This document shows, piece by piece, positions 25,370-35,345 of a stretch of DNA of 48,339 nucleotides. The position numbers and the translations under genes are program-made. The first letter of the stretch is position 1; the number at the start of each line of letters is the position of its first letter. The notes below the pieces were generated by a model. It was not told where the DNA came from. It ran no database searches and saw nothing but the letters and a program-made list of their open reading frames with translations. The DNA lies in assembly GCA_900317515.1 (NCBI GenBank), contig ONHA01000030.1, forward strand, positions 1-48,339. The letters run 5' to 3'. This stretch comes from an uncultured Eubacteriales bacterium (GTDB taxonomy: Bacteria > Bacillota > Clostridia > Lachnospirales > Lachnospiraceae).

Positions 25370-25987
25370 ATGAATCTCATCTATCTTGCCCCCTATACCC
25401 TGCCGGAAGGCGAAAAGGCACACACATATGAGCATGCGCTCGGCCGCCGGCTCCTAAGCCTCGGCCTTAAGGAGCTTTTCGGCCTTGACGTCACGCCGGA
25501 ATGGCTTGATGCGAATATCCGCACGCAGAAAAGCGGCAAGCCCTTCATTTCGGGCCTGCCGCATATCCATTACAATATAAGCCACTGCGCGGGGATGGTC
25601 GCCTGCGTCTTCGCGGACTCTCCGGTCGGCGTCGACGTCGAGAAGATCCGCCCCGTCAAGGACAATCTCATCGCCCGCGTCCTGACCGGGGACGAGAGAG
25701 CGTTTCTCTCCCGCGTATCCGCCGATGAGGCCTCCCGCGCGGAGTGGTTCACCCGCTTCTGGACCCTCAAGGAGAGTTACCTCAAGTACACCGGTGCCGG
25801 GCTTTCGGGTTCCCTTCAGTCGGTCTCTTTCCGATTTGAGGAGCATTTTTCCGAAAATGAACCCCGCATCACCTGCTCTGACCCATCCGTCACCCTGTAT
25901 CAGGTGCCTCTTTCTGACGGGATCATCCTATCCGCCTGCGCAGGGTCAAAGGAGCCCTTTTCGCTGCGCTCTGTCAGTCTTCCTTAA
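25370..25987 (+). CDS. 4'-phosphopantetheinyl transferase, Sfp type
   Basis: 205 residues. Family motifs: [30 protein letters not shown] (metal-binding Asp and Glu) and [16 protein letters not shown] (catalytic Glu/Lys). It transfers the phosphopantetheine arm of CoA to a carrier protein. With no NRPS or PKS genes in the window it may serve fatty-acid ACP or a distant cluster. Its 3' end overlaps the convergent cysK gene by 14 bases. Confidence 0.93.
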   Translation: MNLIYLAPYTLPEGEKAHTYEHALGRRLLSLGLKELFGLDVTPEWLDANIRTQKSGKPFISGLPHIHYNISHCAGMVACVFADSPVGVDVEKIRPVKDNLIARVLTGDERAFLSRVSADEASRAEWFTRFWTLKESYLKYTGAGLSGSLQSVSFRFEEHFSENEPRITCSDPSVTLYQVPLSDGIILSACAGSKEPFSLRSVSLP

Positions 25988-26909
25988 AGAGCGGCGTCGA
26001 ATAGTACCGGTCGCCGCTGTCCGGGAGGATCGCGACGATCACCTTTCCTACATTTTCCGGCTTTTTGGCGAGCTCGATCGCCGCATGAAGAGCCGCCCCC
26101 GAGGAGATTCCGACCAGGATCCCCTCTTTTTTTGCGAGGAGCTTTGCGCCGGCAAAGGCGTCCGCATTCGTGACTCTGACGATTCCGTCATAGATCTTCG
26201 TGTTCAGGACCTCCGGCACGAAGCCCGCGCCGATCCCCTGGATCTTATGCCCGCCGGCACGGCCCTCGGAGAGCACCGGCGAATCGTCCGGCTCCACCGC
26301 ATAAACCTTCACATCCGGGTTCTGCTCCTTTAAGTACTCGCCAACGCCGGTCAGCGTGCCGCCCGTGCCCACGCCGGCGACGAAGATATCGACCTTGCCG
26401 TCCGTATCCCGCCAGATCTCCGGGCCCGTCCCCGCTCTGTGGGCTGCCGGGTTGGCCGGGTTCACGAACTGGCCCGGGATGAAGCTTCCCTCTATCTCCC
26501 CGGCGAGCTCCTCGGCCTTCGCGATCGCGCCTTTCATGCCCTTCGCGCCTTCCGTGAGGACCAGCTCCGCACCGTAGGCCTTCAGGATGTTCCTGCGCTC
26601 GACGCTCATGGTCTCCGGCATGGTCAGGATGATGCGGTAGCCCTTGGCCGCCGCGGCGGCGGCGAGGCCGATTCCCGTATTGCCGGACGTCGGCTCGATG
26701 ATTACCGAGCCGGCCTTGAGCAGACCCTTTTCCTCCGCATCCTCGATCATGGCCTTCGCGATGCGGTCCTTCACGGACCCTGCCGGATTAAAGTACTCCA
26801 GCTTGACAAGCACGGTCGCCTTCAGTTCCTCCGCTTTCTCGATATTCACCACCTCGACGAGGGGTGTATTTCCGACCAGTTCCTGTGTTCCCTTATAAAT
26901 CTTAGACAT
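25974..26909 (-). CDS. cysK: Cysteine synthase A (O-acetylserine sulfhydrylase)
   Basis: 311 residues, the full length for CysK. The PLP lysine is Lys47 in [12 protein letters not shown]; the substrate loop [11 protein letters not shown], the phosphate cup [13 protein letters not shown] and the C-terminal GISSGAAL are all intact. It makes cysteine from O-acetylserine and sulfide. The start follows GGGAGGAAGGA, 26 bases after the metY stop, so the two form one operon controlled by the leader at 28261-28500. Confidence 0.96.
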   Translation of the reverse strand: MSKIYKGTQELVGNTPLVEVVNIEKAEELKATVLVKLEYFNPAGSVKDRIAKAMIEDAEEKGLLKAGSVIIEPTSGNTGIGLAAAAAAKGYRIILTMPETMSVERRNILKAYGAELVLTEGAKGMKGAIAKAEELAGEIEGSFIPGQFVNPANPAAHRAGTGPEIWRDTDGKVDIFVAGVGTGGTLTGVGEYLKEQNPDVKVYAVEPDDSPVLSEGRAGGHKIQGIGAGFVPEVLNTKIYDGIVRVTNADAFAGAKLLAKKEGILVGISSGAALHAAIELAKKPENVGKVIVAILPDSGDRYYSTPLFKED

Positions 26910-26935
26910 GCTTCCTTCCTCCCTGAGTGCCTTTA

Positions 26936-28216
26936 TTATATTGCGTCAAATCCCTTTGTGAGATCCGCAATGATATCGTCGATGTGCTCCGTCCCGATGG
27001 AGAGCCGGATCGTGCTCGGCCGGATCCCCTGGTCCAGAAGCTCCTCCTCCGTAAGCTGCGAGTGGGTCGTGGACGCCGGATGGATCACCAGGCTCTTCAC
27101 GTCCGCCACGTTGGCGAGCAGGGAGAAAATCTCCAGGTTGTCGATGAATTTCCAGGCCTCCTCCTGACCGCCCTTCACATCAAATGTGAAAATGGAACCG
27201 CCCCCGTTCGGGAAATACCGCTCATAGAGCGCATGGTCCGGATGCTCCGGGAGAGACGGATGGTTGACTTTGTCCACCTTCGGGTGATTTTTAAGGAACT
27301 CCACAACCTTCTTTGTATTTTCCGCATGGCGCTCCAGCCTGAGGGAGAGGGTCTCGACGCCCTGCAGCAGCAGAAATGCGTTGAACGGGGAGATCGCGGC
27401 TCCGGTGTCGCGGAGCAGGATCGCGCGGATGTAGGTGACAAATGCAGCCGGCCCCACCGCGTCGTAGAAGGAGACCCCGTGGTAGCTCGGGTTCGGGGCG
27501 GCGATGTTCGGGTATTTCCCGCTCGCGCGCCAGTCGAATTTTCCGGATTCCACGATGATGCCGCCGAGCGTCGTGCCGTGGCCGCCGATGAACTTGGTCG
27601 CCGAGTGGACCACGATGTCCGCGCCGTGCTCGATCGGGCGGATGAGGTAGGGGGTTCCGAAGGTGTTGTCGATCACGACCGGGATGCCGTGCTTATGGGC
27701 GATCTCCGCGACCGCGTCGATGTCCGGGATATCGCTGTTGGGGTTGCCGAGGGTCTCGAGGAAGATCGCCCGGGTGTCATCCGTGATGGCCGCCTCAACC
27801 TCTGCGAGGTCATGAATGTTGACGAATGTTGTACGAATACCGTATTGAGGGAGGGTATGCGCAAGGAGGTTGAAGCTGCCGCCGTAGATCGTCTTCTGTG
27901 CGACGATGTGGCCGCCGTTTGCGGCCAGGGCCTCTATCGTGTAGCTGATGGCCGCCGCGCCCGACGCGACCGCCAGGGCTGCGCTGCCGCCTTCGAGTGC
28001 CGCAAGTCTCTTCTCCAGGACTTCCTGGGTGGAGTTGGTGAGGCGCCCGTAGATGTTGCCGGCATCGGCCAGACCGAAGCGGTCCGCCGCGTGCTGACTG
28101 TTTCTGAAGACATAGGATGTGGTCTGGTAGATCGGGACCGCACGGGCGTCCGTTGCGGGATCCGGCTGTTCCTGTCCGACGTGCAGCTGTAAGGTTTCAA
28201 ATTTATATTCGCTCAT
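26936..28216 (-). CDS. metY: O-acetylhomoserine sulfhydrylase (MetY-type)
   Basis: 426 residues of the Cys/Met-metabolism PLP family, at the length typical of MetY rather than MetB. The N-terminus [20 protein letters not shown] and the insertion [11 protein letters not shown]-like block after [10 protein letters not shown] are MetY features; the PLP lysine is in [15 protein letters not shown]. It makes homocysteine from O-acetylhomoserine and sulfide. The first structural gene of metY-cysK. The start follows AAAAAGGAGAACAATC. The 290-base leader contains a small ORF and a terminator. Confidence 0.95.
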   Translation of the reverse strand: MSEYKFETLQLHVGQEQPDPATDARAVPIYQTTSYVFRNSQHAADRFGLADAGNIYGRLTNSTQEVLEKRLAALEGGSAALAVASGAAAISYTIEALAANGGHIVAQKTIYGGSFNLLAHTLPQYGIRTTFVNIHDLAEVEAAITDDTRAIFLETLGNPNSDIPDIDAVAEIAHKHGIPVVIDNTFGTPYLIRPIEHGADIVVHSATKFIGGHGTTLGGIIVESGKFDWRASGKYPNIAAPNPSYHGVSFYDAVGPAAFVTYIRAILLRDTGAAISPFNAFLLLQGVETLSLRLERHAENTKKVVEFLKNHPKVDKVNHPSLPEHPDHALYERYFPNGGGSIFTFDVKGGQEEAWKFIDNLEIFSLLANVADVKSLVIHPASTTHSQLTEEELLDQGIRPSTIRLSIGTEHIDDIIADLTKGFDAI

Positions 28217-28260
28217 GATTGTTCTCCTTTTTATTTTTCTTATTCATGGTATGCCGGGAC

Positions 28261-28301
28261 AAAAAACTGCCCGGAAGTTTCTGAATCGAAAACTCCCGGG
28301 C
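28261..28301 (-). terminator. Leader terminator (attenuator) of metY-cysK
   Basis: On the minus strand, GCCCGGGAGTTT (28301-28290) pairs over 12 bases, with one G-T wobble, with AAACTTCCGGGC (28280-28269), then AGTTTTTT. It ends 45 bases before the metY start. The 5' arm GCCCGGGAG is exactly complementary to CTCCCGGGC inside the upstream leader ORF (28386-28378), a mutually exclusive antiterminator. Confidence 0.88.
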
Positions 28302-28322
28302 ACTTGGCATATGGAGCGATGG

Positions 28323-28436
28323 TTACTTACATCGGACCGTCACGAGGCGCATGGATGCCGCCCCGGCCAATTTACCTGCCCGGGAGATACACATTCGACA
28401 CCACATGAGATCATTCTGTCTGTTTGCTCCGAACAT
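28323..28436 (-). CDS. Cys/Met/Trp-rich leader peptide of metY-cysK
   Basis: A 37-codon ORF with a strong AAAGGAGG site 8 bases before the ATG. Its product begins MFGANRQ and contains the cluster MWCRMC at residues 11-16, then ISRAGKLAG and a VRCK C-terminus: three Cys, four Met and one Trp in 37 residues. The terminator follows 21 bases after the stop. The codons just after the Cys cluster (TCC CGG GC) form the antiterminator arm. Its layout is that of trp- or his-type leader peptides: stalling for lack of charged tRNA(Cys) or tRNA(Met) would let the antiterminator form. Too short for standard gene callers; the peptide itself probably has no other function. Confidence 0.75.
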   Translation of the reverse strand: MFGANRQNDLMWCRMCISRAGKLAGAASMRLVTVRCK

Positions 28437-28467
28437 ATCCTGCGCCTCCTTTCTCTGAACTGATAAG

Positions 28468-28500
28468 AGAATACCACTATTCACCTACTGTGTCAATAGG
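28468..28500 (-). promoter_or_regulatory. metY-cysK promoter overlapped by an Rrf2-type operator
   Basis: On the minus strand: TTGACA (28496-28491), 17-base spacer, TATTCT (28473-28468). The operator CCTATTGACACAGTAGG (28500-28484) covers the -35 box. The same 17-mer, with one or a few changes, overlaps the sufC and rrf2 promoters at 33135 and 33187. It begins 4 bases beyond the sufU stop. Confidence 0.75.
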
Positions 28501-28503
28501 TTT

Positions 28504-30108
<1,605 letters not shown>

Positions 30109-30112
<4 letters not shown>

Positions 30113-30912
30113 AGATACTTCTCCCTGATCTCTTCCCTTATCTTCTCATCCGGGATCCGGTTTACGACCGCGGCGAGCTTTGCCGCCGCGAGGAGCTCCA
30201 CGGCCTCGTCCGCGCGGAGCCCGCGGGATTCCATATAATATAGAAGATTCTCGTCCGGGCGGCCGATCGAGGCCCCGTGATTGCCGACGACGTCCTCCTC
30301 ATCGCAGAGGATGACCGGCACGGACCGGTTCCGGATGTTCTCCGAGAGGAGCAGAACCTCCTCGCTCTCATTTCCGACCGCGCCGGCGCAGCCGCTCTTA
30401 AAATCGATCGTCCCCCGAAGGAGCTTGTCCGCCTCGTCCGCGAGCACCCCCGACGAGAGGATCCGGCTCCCGGTGCGCTTCCCCGTGTGAACCGCTTCGC
30501 AGTTGACATCATAGATATGGTCGGAGGACAGCCGATAGCCGATATCCGCCGTGAAGGAGCTCCCCTCTCCGGCGAGCTCCGCCGAGCAGTTGTCGTAGGT
30601 CGCCTGCCCGTCAAAGAGGAGCCGCGTCCAGCGGAAGTGAGCATCCTTCCCGCACACCGCACGGATATCCGCATGGGTCTTTTCCGGACCGTCCGCGCTC
30701 TTTATTTCTATAAAATGAAGTGACGCCCCCTCCGGCAGCTCCGCCTCATACCGGACATAGAGGTCTGCATCCGTGCGAACGACCGTTTTCGTCTCTCCGG
30801 GAGCCAGCGAAAAGACCTCCCGCGCGGGCTCCTCCGGGAGATCCACCGCCGTTCCGCCCGCATGGAGCCACCCGTAGGTCTCCGCGATCGGCTTATTGAT
30901 GATTGTTTTCAT
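30109..30912 (-). CDS. sufD: Fe-S cluster assembly protein SufD (short form)
   Basis: 267 residues, shorter than the roughly 420 of E. coli SufD because the N-terminal helical domain is reduced; short SufD forms are common in Clostridia. The beta-helix core (SLHFIEIKSADG, CSAELAGEGSSFTADIGYRL) and the C-terminal SufB/D signature (CDEEDVVGNHGASIGRPDEN, LYYMESRGL) are present. It forms the SufBC2D scaffold. The start codon shares one base with the sufB stop (TAATG), and the stop overlaps sufS by 4 bases. Confidence 0.9.
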
Positions 30913-32324
30913 TATCCGATGGCTCCTTTCATTTCAATCCGAATCAGATTATTCATCTCCACCGCGTACTCGAGCGGCAGCTCCCGGGAGACATTTTCCG
31001 CAAAGCCGCTCACGATGAGAGCCTTCGCGTCCTCCTCCGAGAGCCCGCGGCTCATCAGGTAGTAGACGGCCTCATCCGAGATCCGGCCGATTTTGGCCTC
31101 GTGGCCCACATCCGCAAGGTTCGTGCGGACATCCATGGCCGGGATCGTGTCCGACCGCGACTCCTTATCCAAGATCAGGGACTCGCAGGAGACCGCTGAC
31201 TTGCTCCCGGCCGCCTTCGCGCCGACGACGACCGCGCTTCTGAAGGTGCTGATGCCCCCGCTCTTCGAGATGGAGCGCGTGTTCACATGGCTGGTCGTTT
31301 TGGGAGCGCTGTGCACGATCTTGCACCCGGTGTCCAGGTTCTGGCCGGCCCCGGCAAAGGTGACCCCCGTGAACTCGCACTGCGCGCCCTCGCCCGCCAG
31401 AATGCTCATCGGGTAGAGATAGGAGACGTGGGACCCGAAGGATCCGGAGACCCACTCGATCTTGCCGCCCTCCTCGACCCGGGCCCGCTTGGTGTTCAGG
31501 TTGTACATGTTTTTCGACCAGTTTTCGATCGTGGAGTAGCGCAGCTTTGCATATTTCCCGACGAAGAGCTCCACGCAGCCGGCATGCAGGTTGGCCACGT
31601 TGTACTTGGGTGCGGAACATCCTTCTATAAAATGAAGATCCGCCCCCTCATCCACGATGATCAGCGTGTGCTCGAACTGGCCTGCGCCCGGCGCATTCAG
31701 CCGGAAATAGGACTGCAGCGGGATCTCCACCGAGACGCCCGGCGGCACGTACACAAAAGAACCGCCCGACCAGACCGCCCCGTGCAGGGCCGCAAACTTG
31801 TGGTCCTCCGGGGGCACCAGCTTCATGAAATGCTCCCGGATCACCTCGCCGTAAGGCCCGCGGAGCGCGCTCTCGATGTCCGTGTAGACGACGCCCTGCT
31901 CGGCGACCTCCTTTTTCACGTTGTGGTAGACCAGCTCCGAGTCGTACTGGGCCCCGACGCCCGCGAGGGACTCCCGCTCGGACTTCGGGATCCCGAGCCG
32001 CTCGAACGTGTCCTTGATGTCCGCGGGCACCTCATCCCAGCTCGCGTGCATCCGCTCCGTGTCCGGGCGGACGTAGGTCACAATGTTGTCCATATTGAGG
32101 CCCTCGATGGAGGGACCCCAGAGAGGCATTTTAAGCCGGTTAAAGACTTCCAGGGATTTCAGGCGGAACTCCAGCATCCAGTCGGGGTCCTTCTTCTCGG
32201 CCGAGATCTGCCGGATAATCTCCTCCGTGAGGCCGCTTGCCACCTTGTACCCCGCATGTTCCTCGTACCGGAAGTCGTAGAACTCCCGGTTCACGTCCTC
32301 GACGTACGTTTTCTCTCCGCTCAT
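30912..32324 (-). CDS. sufB: Fe-S cluster assembly protein SufB
   Basis: 470 residues, full length. Conserved blocks: YVRPDTERMHASWDEVPADI, VWSGGSFVYVPPGVSVEIPL, FIEGCSAPKYNVANLHAGCV and SKSGGISTFRSAVVVGAKAA, then the C-terminal cluster-site Cys in AVSCESLILD and GRISDEAVYYLMSRGL. It builds the nascent Fe-S cluster with SufC and SufD. The start overlaps the sufC stop by 4 bases. The second gene of the operon. Confidence 0.96.
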   Translation of the reverse strand: MSGEKTYVEDVNREFYDFRYEEHAGYKVASGLTEEIIRQISAEKKDPDWMLEFRLKSLEVFNRLKMPLWGPSIEGLNMDNIVTYVRPDTERMHASWDEVPADIKDTFERLGIPKSERESLAGVGAQYDSELVYHNVKKEVAEQGVVYTDIESALRGPYGEVIREHFMKLVPPEDHKFAALHGAVWSGGSFVYVPPGVSVEIPLQSYFRLNAPGAGQFEHTLIIVDEGADLHFIEGCSAPKYNVANLHAGCVELFVGKYAKLRYSTIENWSKNMYNLNTKRARVEEGGKIEWVSGSFGSHVSYLYPMSILAGEGAQCEFTGVTFAGAGQNLDTGCKIVHSAPKTTSHVNTRSISKSGGISTFRSAVVVGAKAAGSKSAVSCESLILDKESRSDTIPAMDVRTNLADVGHEAKIGRISDEAVYYLMSRGLSEEDAKALIVSGFAENVSRELPLEYAVEMNNLIRIEMKGAIG

Positions 32325-33073
32325 GCCTTTTTCTCCTCGAAATCCGAAAAGCCTTCCCGCCCGATCTTCCCGATGAGCTCGGGACCGCCGGAGGTCACGA
32401 TACGTCCGTCAACCAGGATATGCACCTTATCCACCCTGAGCGAGGACAGAATGGCCGCGTTGTGCGTGATGATGATGAGCGCCGCCTCCCTGTCCTTCTG
32501 GAACTCCCGGACTCCCCGGGAGACCGTGCGGACCGCATCCACATCGAGTCCCGAGTCCGTCTCGTCGAGAATTGCGAGCGAGGGCTTTAAGAGCAGCATC
32601 TGCAGGACCTCCGCCTTCTTCTTCTCGCCCCCGGAGAAACCGACGTTGAGGTCCCGCTCGGCGTAGCTTCGGTCCATCTCCAGCGCATCGAGCGCCCTCT
32701 GGACATCCTTGCGGAAGTTCCAGATCCTTATTTTCTCCCCCGTGCGGCTCTCCAGCGCGCTGCGGGCAAAGTTCTCGAGAGAAATGCCCGGCACCTCGAC
32801 CGGATTCTGGAAGGACAGAAAGATGCCCCTCTTCGCCCGCTCGTTCACGGAGAGCTCATCGAGCGCCTCTCCTTTGAACTCGAGCGTCCCGCCCGTGACC
32901 TCATAGTTCGGGTTTCCCATCAGGACACCCGCGAGGGACGACTTTCCGGCTCCGTTCGGTCCCATGATGACATGGGTCTCCCCCGCGTTCACCGCAAGGT
33001 CAATTTTGTGAAGTATCTCTTTTCCGTCCACCCCGGCGGACAGTTCCTTTATTTTCAGAAAATGCTCTGACAC
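32321..33073 (-). CDS. sufC: Fe-S cluster assembly ATPase SufC
   Basis: 250 residues. Walker A GPNGAGKSS (38-46), signature FSGGEKKKAEVLQML, Walker B LAILDETDSGLD and the switch His in IIITHNAAIL. A soluble ABC-type ATPase that drives the SufBC2D scaffold. The first gene of sufC-B-D-S-U, downstream of a promoter with an Rrf2-type operator. The start at 33073 follows AAGGAGGATGAACGC. Confidence 0.96.
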   Translation of the reverse strand: MSEHFLKIKELSAGVDGKEILHKIDLAVNAGETHVIMGPNGAGKSSLAGVLMGNPNYEVTGGTLEFKGEALDELSVNERAKRGIFLSFQNPVEVPGISLENFARSALESRTGEKIRIWNFRKDVQRALDALEMDRSYAERDLNVGFSGGEKKKAEVLQMLLLKPSLAILDETDSGLDVDAVRTVSRGVREFQKDREAALIIITHNAAILSSLRVDKVHILVDGRIVTSGGPELIGKIGREGFSDFEEKKA

Positions 33074-33118
33074 GCGTTCATCCTCCTTACCCGCAGCCTT
33101 ACTTCCTGCCGCACCTTC

Positions 33119-33151
33119 ATCATAATTCTATTTACCTACTATGTCAATAGG
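33119..33151 (-). promoter_or_regulatory. suf operon promoter with Rrf2-type operator
   Basis: On the minus strand: TTGACA (33147-33142), 17-base spacer, TATGAT (33124-33119). The operator CCTATTGACATAGTAGG (33151-33135) overlaps the -35 box exactly as at metY and differs from that site by a single base. Confidence 0.78.
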
Positions 33152-33170
33152 CGAAAATAATGAAAACCTC

Positions 33171-33203
33171 TTGTTTTACCCATCCGCCTACTGTATAATA
33201 GAC
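33171..33203 (+). promoter_or_regulatory. rrf2/iscR promoter with operator
   Basis: TTGTTT (33171-33176), 17-base spacer, TATAAT (33194-33199), 33 bases before the start codon. CCTACTGTATAATAGAC (33187-33203) is a third, weaker copy of the 17-bp operator and covers the -10 box, consistent with autoregulation. Confidence 0.7.
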
Positions 33204-33231
33204 AAAAAGATTGAACGGGAGGTAAACGACT

Positions 33232-33633
33232 ATGATCACAACCAGAGGGCGCTACGCGGTCCGCGTCCTTCTTGATCTCGCGGAAAATAATACCGGCAGC
33301 TATATTCCCTTAAAGGACATCGCGGCCCGGCAGAGCATTTCCAAAAAATATCTGGAAATCATCGTAAAAGACATGGTCGCCGGCGGCCTCTTAATCGGTG
33401 CGAGCGGCAAGGGCGGCGGCTACAGGCTGAGCCGCGCTCCGGAGGACTATGTGATCGGCGAGGTCCTCGAGCTCATGGAGGGACCGCTCGCTCCGGTCTC
33501 CTGCCTTGCCGGCACGGCCGCCCCGTGCCCCAGGGCCGCATCCTGCGAGACGCTCCCCCTGTGGGCCGAATACGACAAGCTCACCCATGATTTTTTCTAC
33601 GGGAAACGCCTTTCCGATCTTCTCCGAAGCTGA
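33232..33633 (+). CDS. Rrf2-family transcriptional regulator, IscR-like
   Basis: 133 residues. The winged helix occupies 1-70 (ITTRGRYAVRVLLDLAEN, ISKKYLEIIVKDMVAGGLL, GKGGGYRLSR). Cys91, Cys99 and Cys105 have nearly the spacing of the [2Fe-2S] ligands of E. coli IscR (92, 98, 104), so it probably senses Fe-S status. CymR, the cysteine regulator of the same family, lacks these. It is divergent from the suf operon, and the operator common to suf, metY-cysK and its own promoter makes it the likely regulator of all three. The start follows GGGAGGTAAACGACT. Confidence 0.88.
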   Translation: MITTRGRYAVRVLLDLAENNTGSYIPLKDIAARQSISKKYLEIIVKDMVAGGLLIGASGKGGGYRLSRAPEDYVIGEVLELMEGPLAPVSCLAGTAAPCPRAASCETLPLWAEYDKLTHDFFYGKRLSDLLRS

Positions 33634-33638
33634 AACCG

Positions 33639-33662
33639 GCCGGCAGTCTGCCGGCTTTTTTT
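33639..33662 (+). terminator. Terminator after the Rrf2 gene
   Basis: GCCGGCA-GTC-TGCCGGC followed by seven T. Confidence 0.88.
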
Positions 33663-33677
33663 ATCCCCTGAAACGGT

Positions 33678-33706
33678 TTGACCTTTAGGCATAATGATGA
33701 TATACT
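33678..33706 (+). promoter_or_regulatory. Sigma-A-type promoter of the TRAP operon
   Basis: TTGACC (33678-33683), 17-base spacer, TATACT (33701-33706), 62 bases before the GTG start of dctP. Confidence 0.72.
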
Positions 33707-33768
33707 GATAAAGATTTTTATAGAAGCAATGGTAAAATTGCATAAACTGTTGCAAAACGAAAGGAGAG

Positions 33769-34791
33769 GTGATTCATACGAAAAAACACATTTTCACGAT
33801 CCTCGGTGTCGTTCTTCTTGCCGGTCTCGTCGCGCTCACAGCACTCAGCCTCACGTCAGGCATGCGTGAAGGCCCCAAGATTCTCACGTACGCTGAGATG
33901 AACAGTCTCGAAGGAACCGTCCCGGGTGAAATGGCCAAGGCTTTCAAGGCCAAGGTCGAAGAGCTCTCCGGCGGGAGCATCATCATCGACCTTCAGGCAA
34001 ACGGCGTCTTAGGAAGCGAAGATCAGCTGATCGACAACCTTTTAGGCGGCGGCAACCTGACCGACTTCACCCGTATCACCGCATCGGCCCTCACACAGTA
34101 CGGCTGCGGCAAAGCCGCTCTGCTCGGTATCCCGTACACATTCGTGAGCGACGAGCATTTCTACAAGTTCGCCGAGAGCGATCTTGCGCAGGAGATCCTG
34201 CTTGAGCCCCGTGAGATCGGGCTTCCGATCCGCGGCCTCTGCTATGCGCAGGAAGGCTTCAGACATTTCTTCTTCAAGAATCCGGTTTCGGACATCTCGG
34301 ACCTCAAGAACATGAAGCTCCGCGTTTCCTCCGACCCGATCATGACCGGTATGGTGAACGACCTCGGCGCGTACGCAACGCCGGTCGCCTTCACAGAGCT
34401 CTACAGCGCACTTGCCAGCGGCGTCGTTGACGGTGCCGAGCAGCCCACACCGAACTATCTTTCCAATGCGTTCCCGGAAGTCGCTCCGAACCTCATCCTT
34501 GACGGACATACGCTCGGCGTTATGCAGATCGTCATGGCAGAGTATCGCTGGGAGCAGCTCACCGAGGAGGAGCAGGGCTGGATCATGGAAGGCGCCCAGT
34601 ACGCTTCCCAGGTCGCCAAGGAGAAGGTCAACGAGATCATCGACGAAACCTTTGAGAAGCTCCGTGCCGACGGCGTCAACATCGTAGAGGTCGAGGACAA
34701 GACCCCGTGGGTCGAGGCCTGCCGTGAGACAATCGAGGCTCACACAGCCGACAACCGCGAGCTGTATCAGCAGATCGTCGATATGAAGTAA
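33769..34791 (+). CDS. dctP: TRAP transporter substrate-binding protein (DctP)
   Basis: 340 residues. An N-terminal hydrophobic signal (HIFTILGVVLLAGLVALTAL) exports it; there is no lipobox Cys. Family blocks: VLGSEDQLIDNLLGGGNLTD, the ligand-binding Arg in NMKLRVSSDP, and ELYSALASGVVDGAEQPTPN. It captures an organic acid and hands it to DctQM. The only start in reach is GTG at 33769, which overlaps the Shine-Dalgarno stretch (AAAGGAGAGGTGAT), an unusually tight arrangement; an ATT at 33772 cannot be excluded. Substrate unknown, probably a C4-dicarboxylate or sugar acid. Confidence 0.92.
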   Translation: MIHTKKHIFTILGVVLLAGLVALTALSLTSGMREGPKILTYAEMNSLEGTVPGEMAKAFKAKVEELSGGSIIIDLQANGVLGSEDQLIDNLLGGGNLTDFTRITASALTQYGCGKAALLGIPYTFVSDEHFYKFAESDLAQEILLEPREIGLPIRGLCYAQEGFRHFFFKNPVSDISDLKNMKLRVSSDPIMTGMVNDLGAYATPVAFTELYSALASGVVDGAEQPTPNYLSNAFPEVAPNLILDGHTLGVMQIVMAEYRWEQLTEEEQGWIMEGAQYASQVAKEKVNEIIDETFEKLRADGVNIVEVEDKTPWVEACRETIEAHTADNRELYQQIVDMK

Positions 34792-34805
34792 AGGGGGGAG
34801 CATAC

Positions 34806-35345
34806 ATGCCTGCATTTCTGCAAAGTTTAAAGAAAATCAAACCCGTGTATGACGCAACCTACCAGGTCATACTGTTTATCTGTAAAATACTTCTGATCGC
34901 CGATATCATCATCACCATCTGGGCTGTCGCGGGAAGATACATCCCGTTCATCACAGACCCGAGCTGGAGTGAAGAGCTGGTCCTTACCTTCATGGTCTAC
35001 ATGGCGGTCCTGTCCGCGGCTCTCGCGATCAGAAAGCGCGGCCACATCCGCATGACGGCTTTTGACAGATATCTGTCGCCGATGGTCATCAAGATCTCCG
35101 ACCTGATCGCGGATCTTGCGGTTCTCATTTTAGGAATCGTGCTGCTGGTATACGGCATAAAGCTGTGTGCTTCTCCGCTCTCTTCTCTCGGAAGATACAT
35201 TTCTCTTCCCAACCTCAGCAAGCTGTGGCAGTATATGTCCATTCCCATCGCTGGCGCGGGCATGATTATTTTCGAGCTTGAGCAGGTTATCCTGAGAATA
35301 GAAGCATTCTACGAAAAAGACGAAGAAAGAAAGGAGGAAAAATGA
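34806..35345 (+). CDS. dctQ: TRAP transporter small membrane subunit (DctQ)
   Basis: 179 residues with four membrane helices (about 20-45, 55-75, 95-118, 140-162) and the family segment WSEELVLTFMVYMAVLSAAL followed by RKRGHIRM. It couples DctP to the large permease. The start is 15 bases after dctP; the stop overlaps dctM by 4 bases. Confidence 0.92.
   Translation: MPAFLQSLKKIKPVYDATYQVILFICKILLIADIIITIWAVAGRYIPFITDPSWSEELVLTFMVYMAVLSAALAIRKRGHIRMTAFDRYLSPMVIKISDLIADLAVLILGIVLLVYGIKLCASPLSSLGRYISLPNLSKLWQYMSIPIAGAGMIIFELEQVILRIEAFYEKDEERKEEK

Noticed and set aside
26927-28192. 421-residue plus-strand protein
   Set aside because: It is the antisense shadow of metY, which has all catalytic motifs.
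28215-28500. S-box (SAM) riboswitch upstream of metY
   Set aside because: The leader has CTTATC-like bases near its start but lacks the S-box core (AGGGA, kink-turn and GCAACC segments). The small ORF and antiterminator explain the region better.
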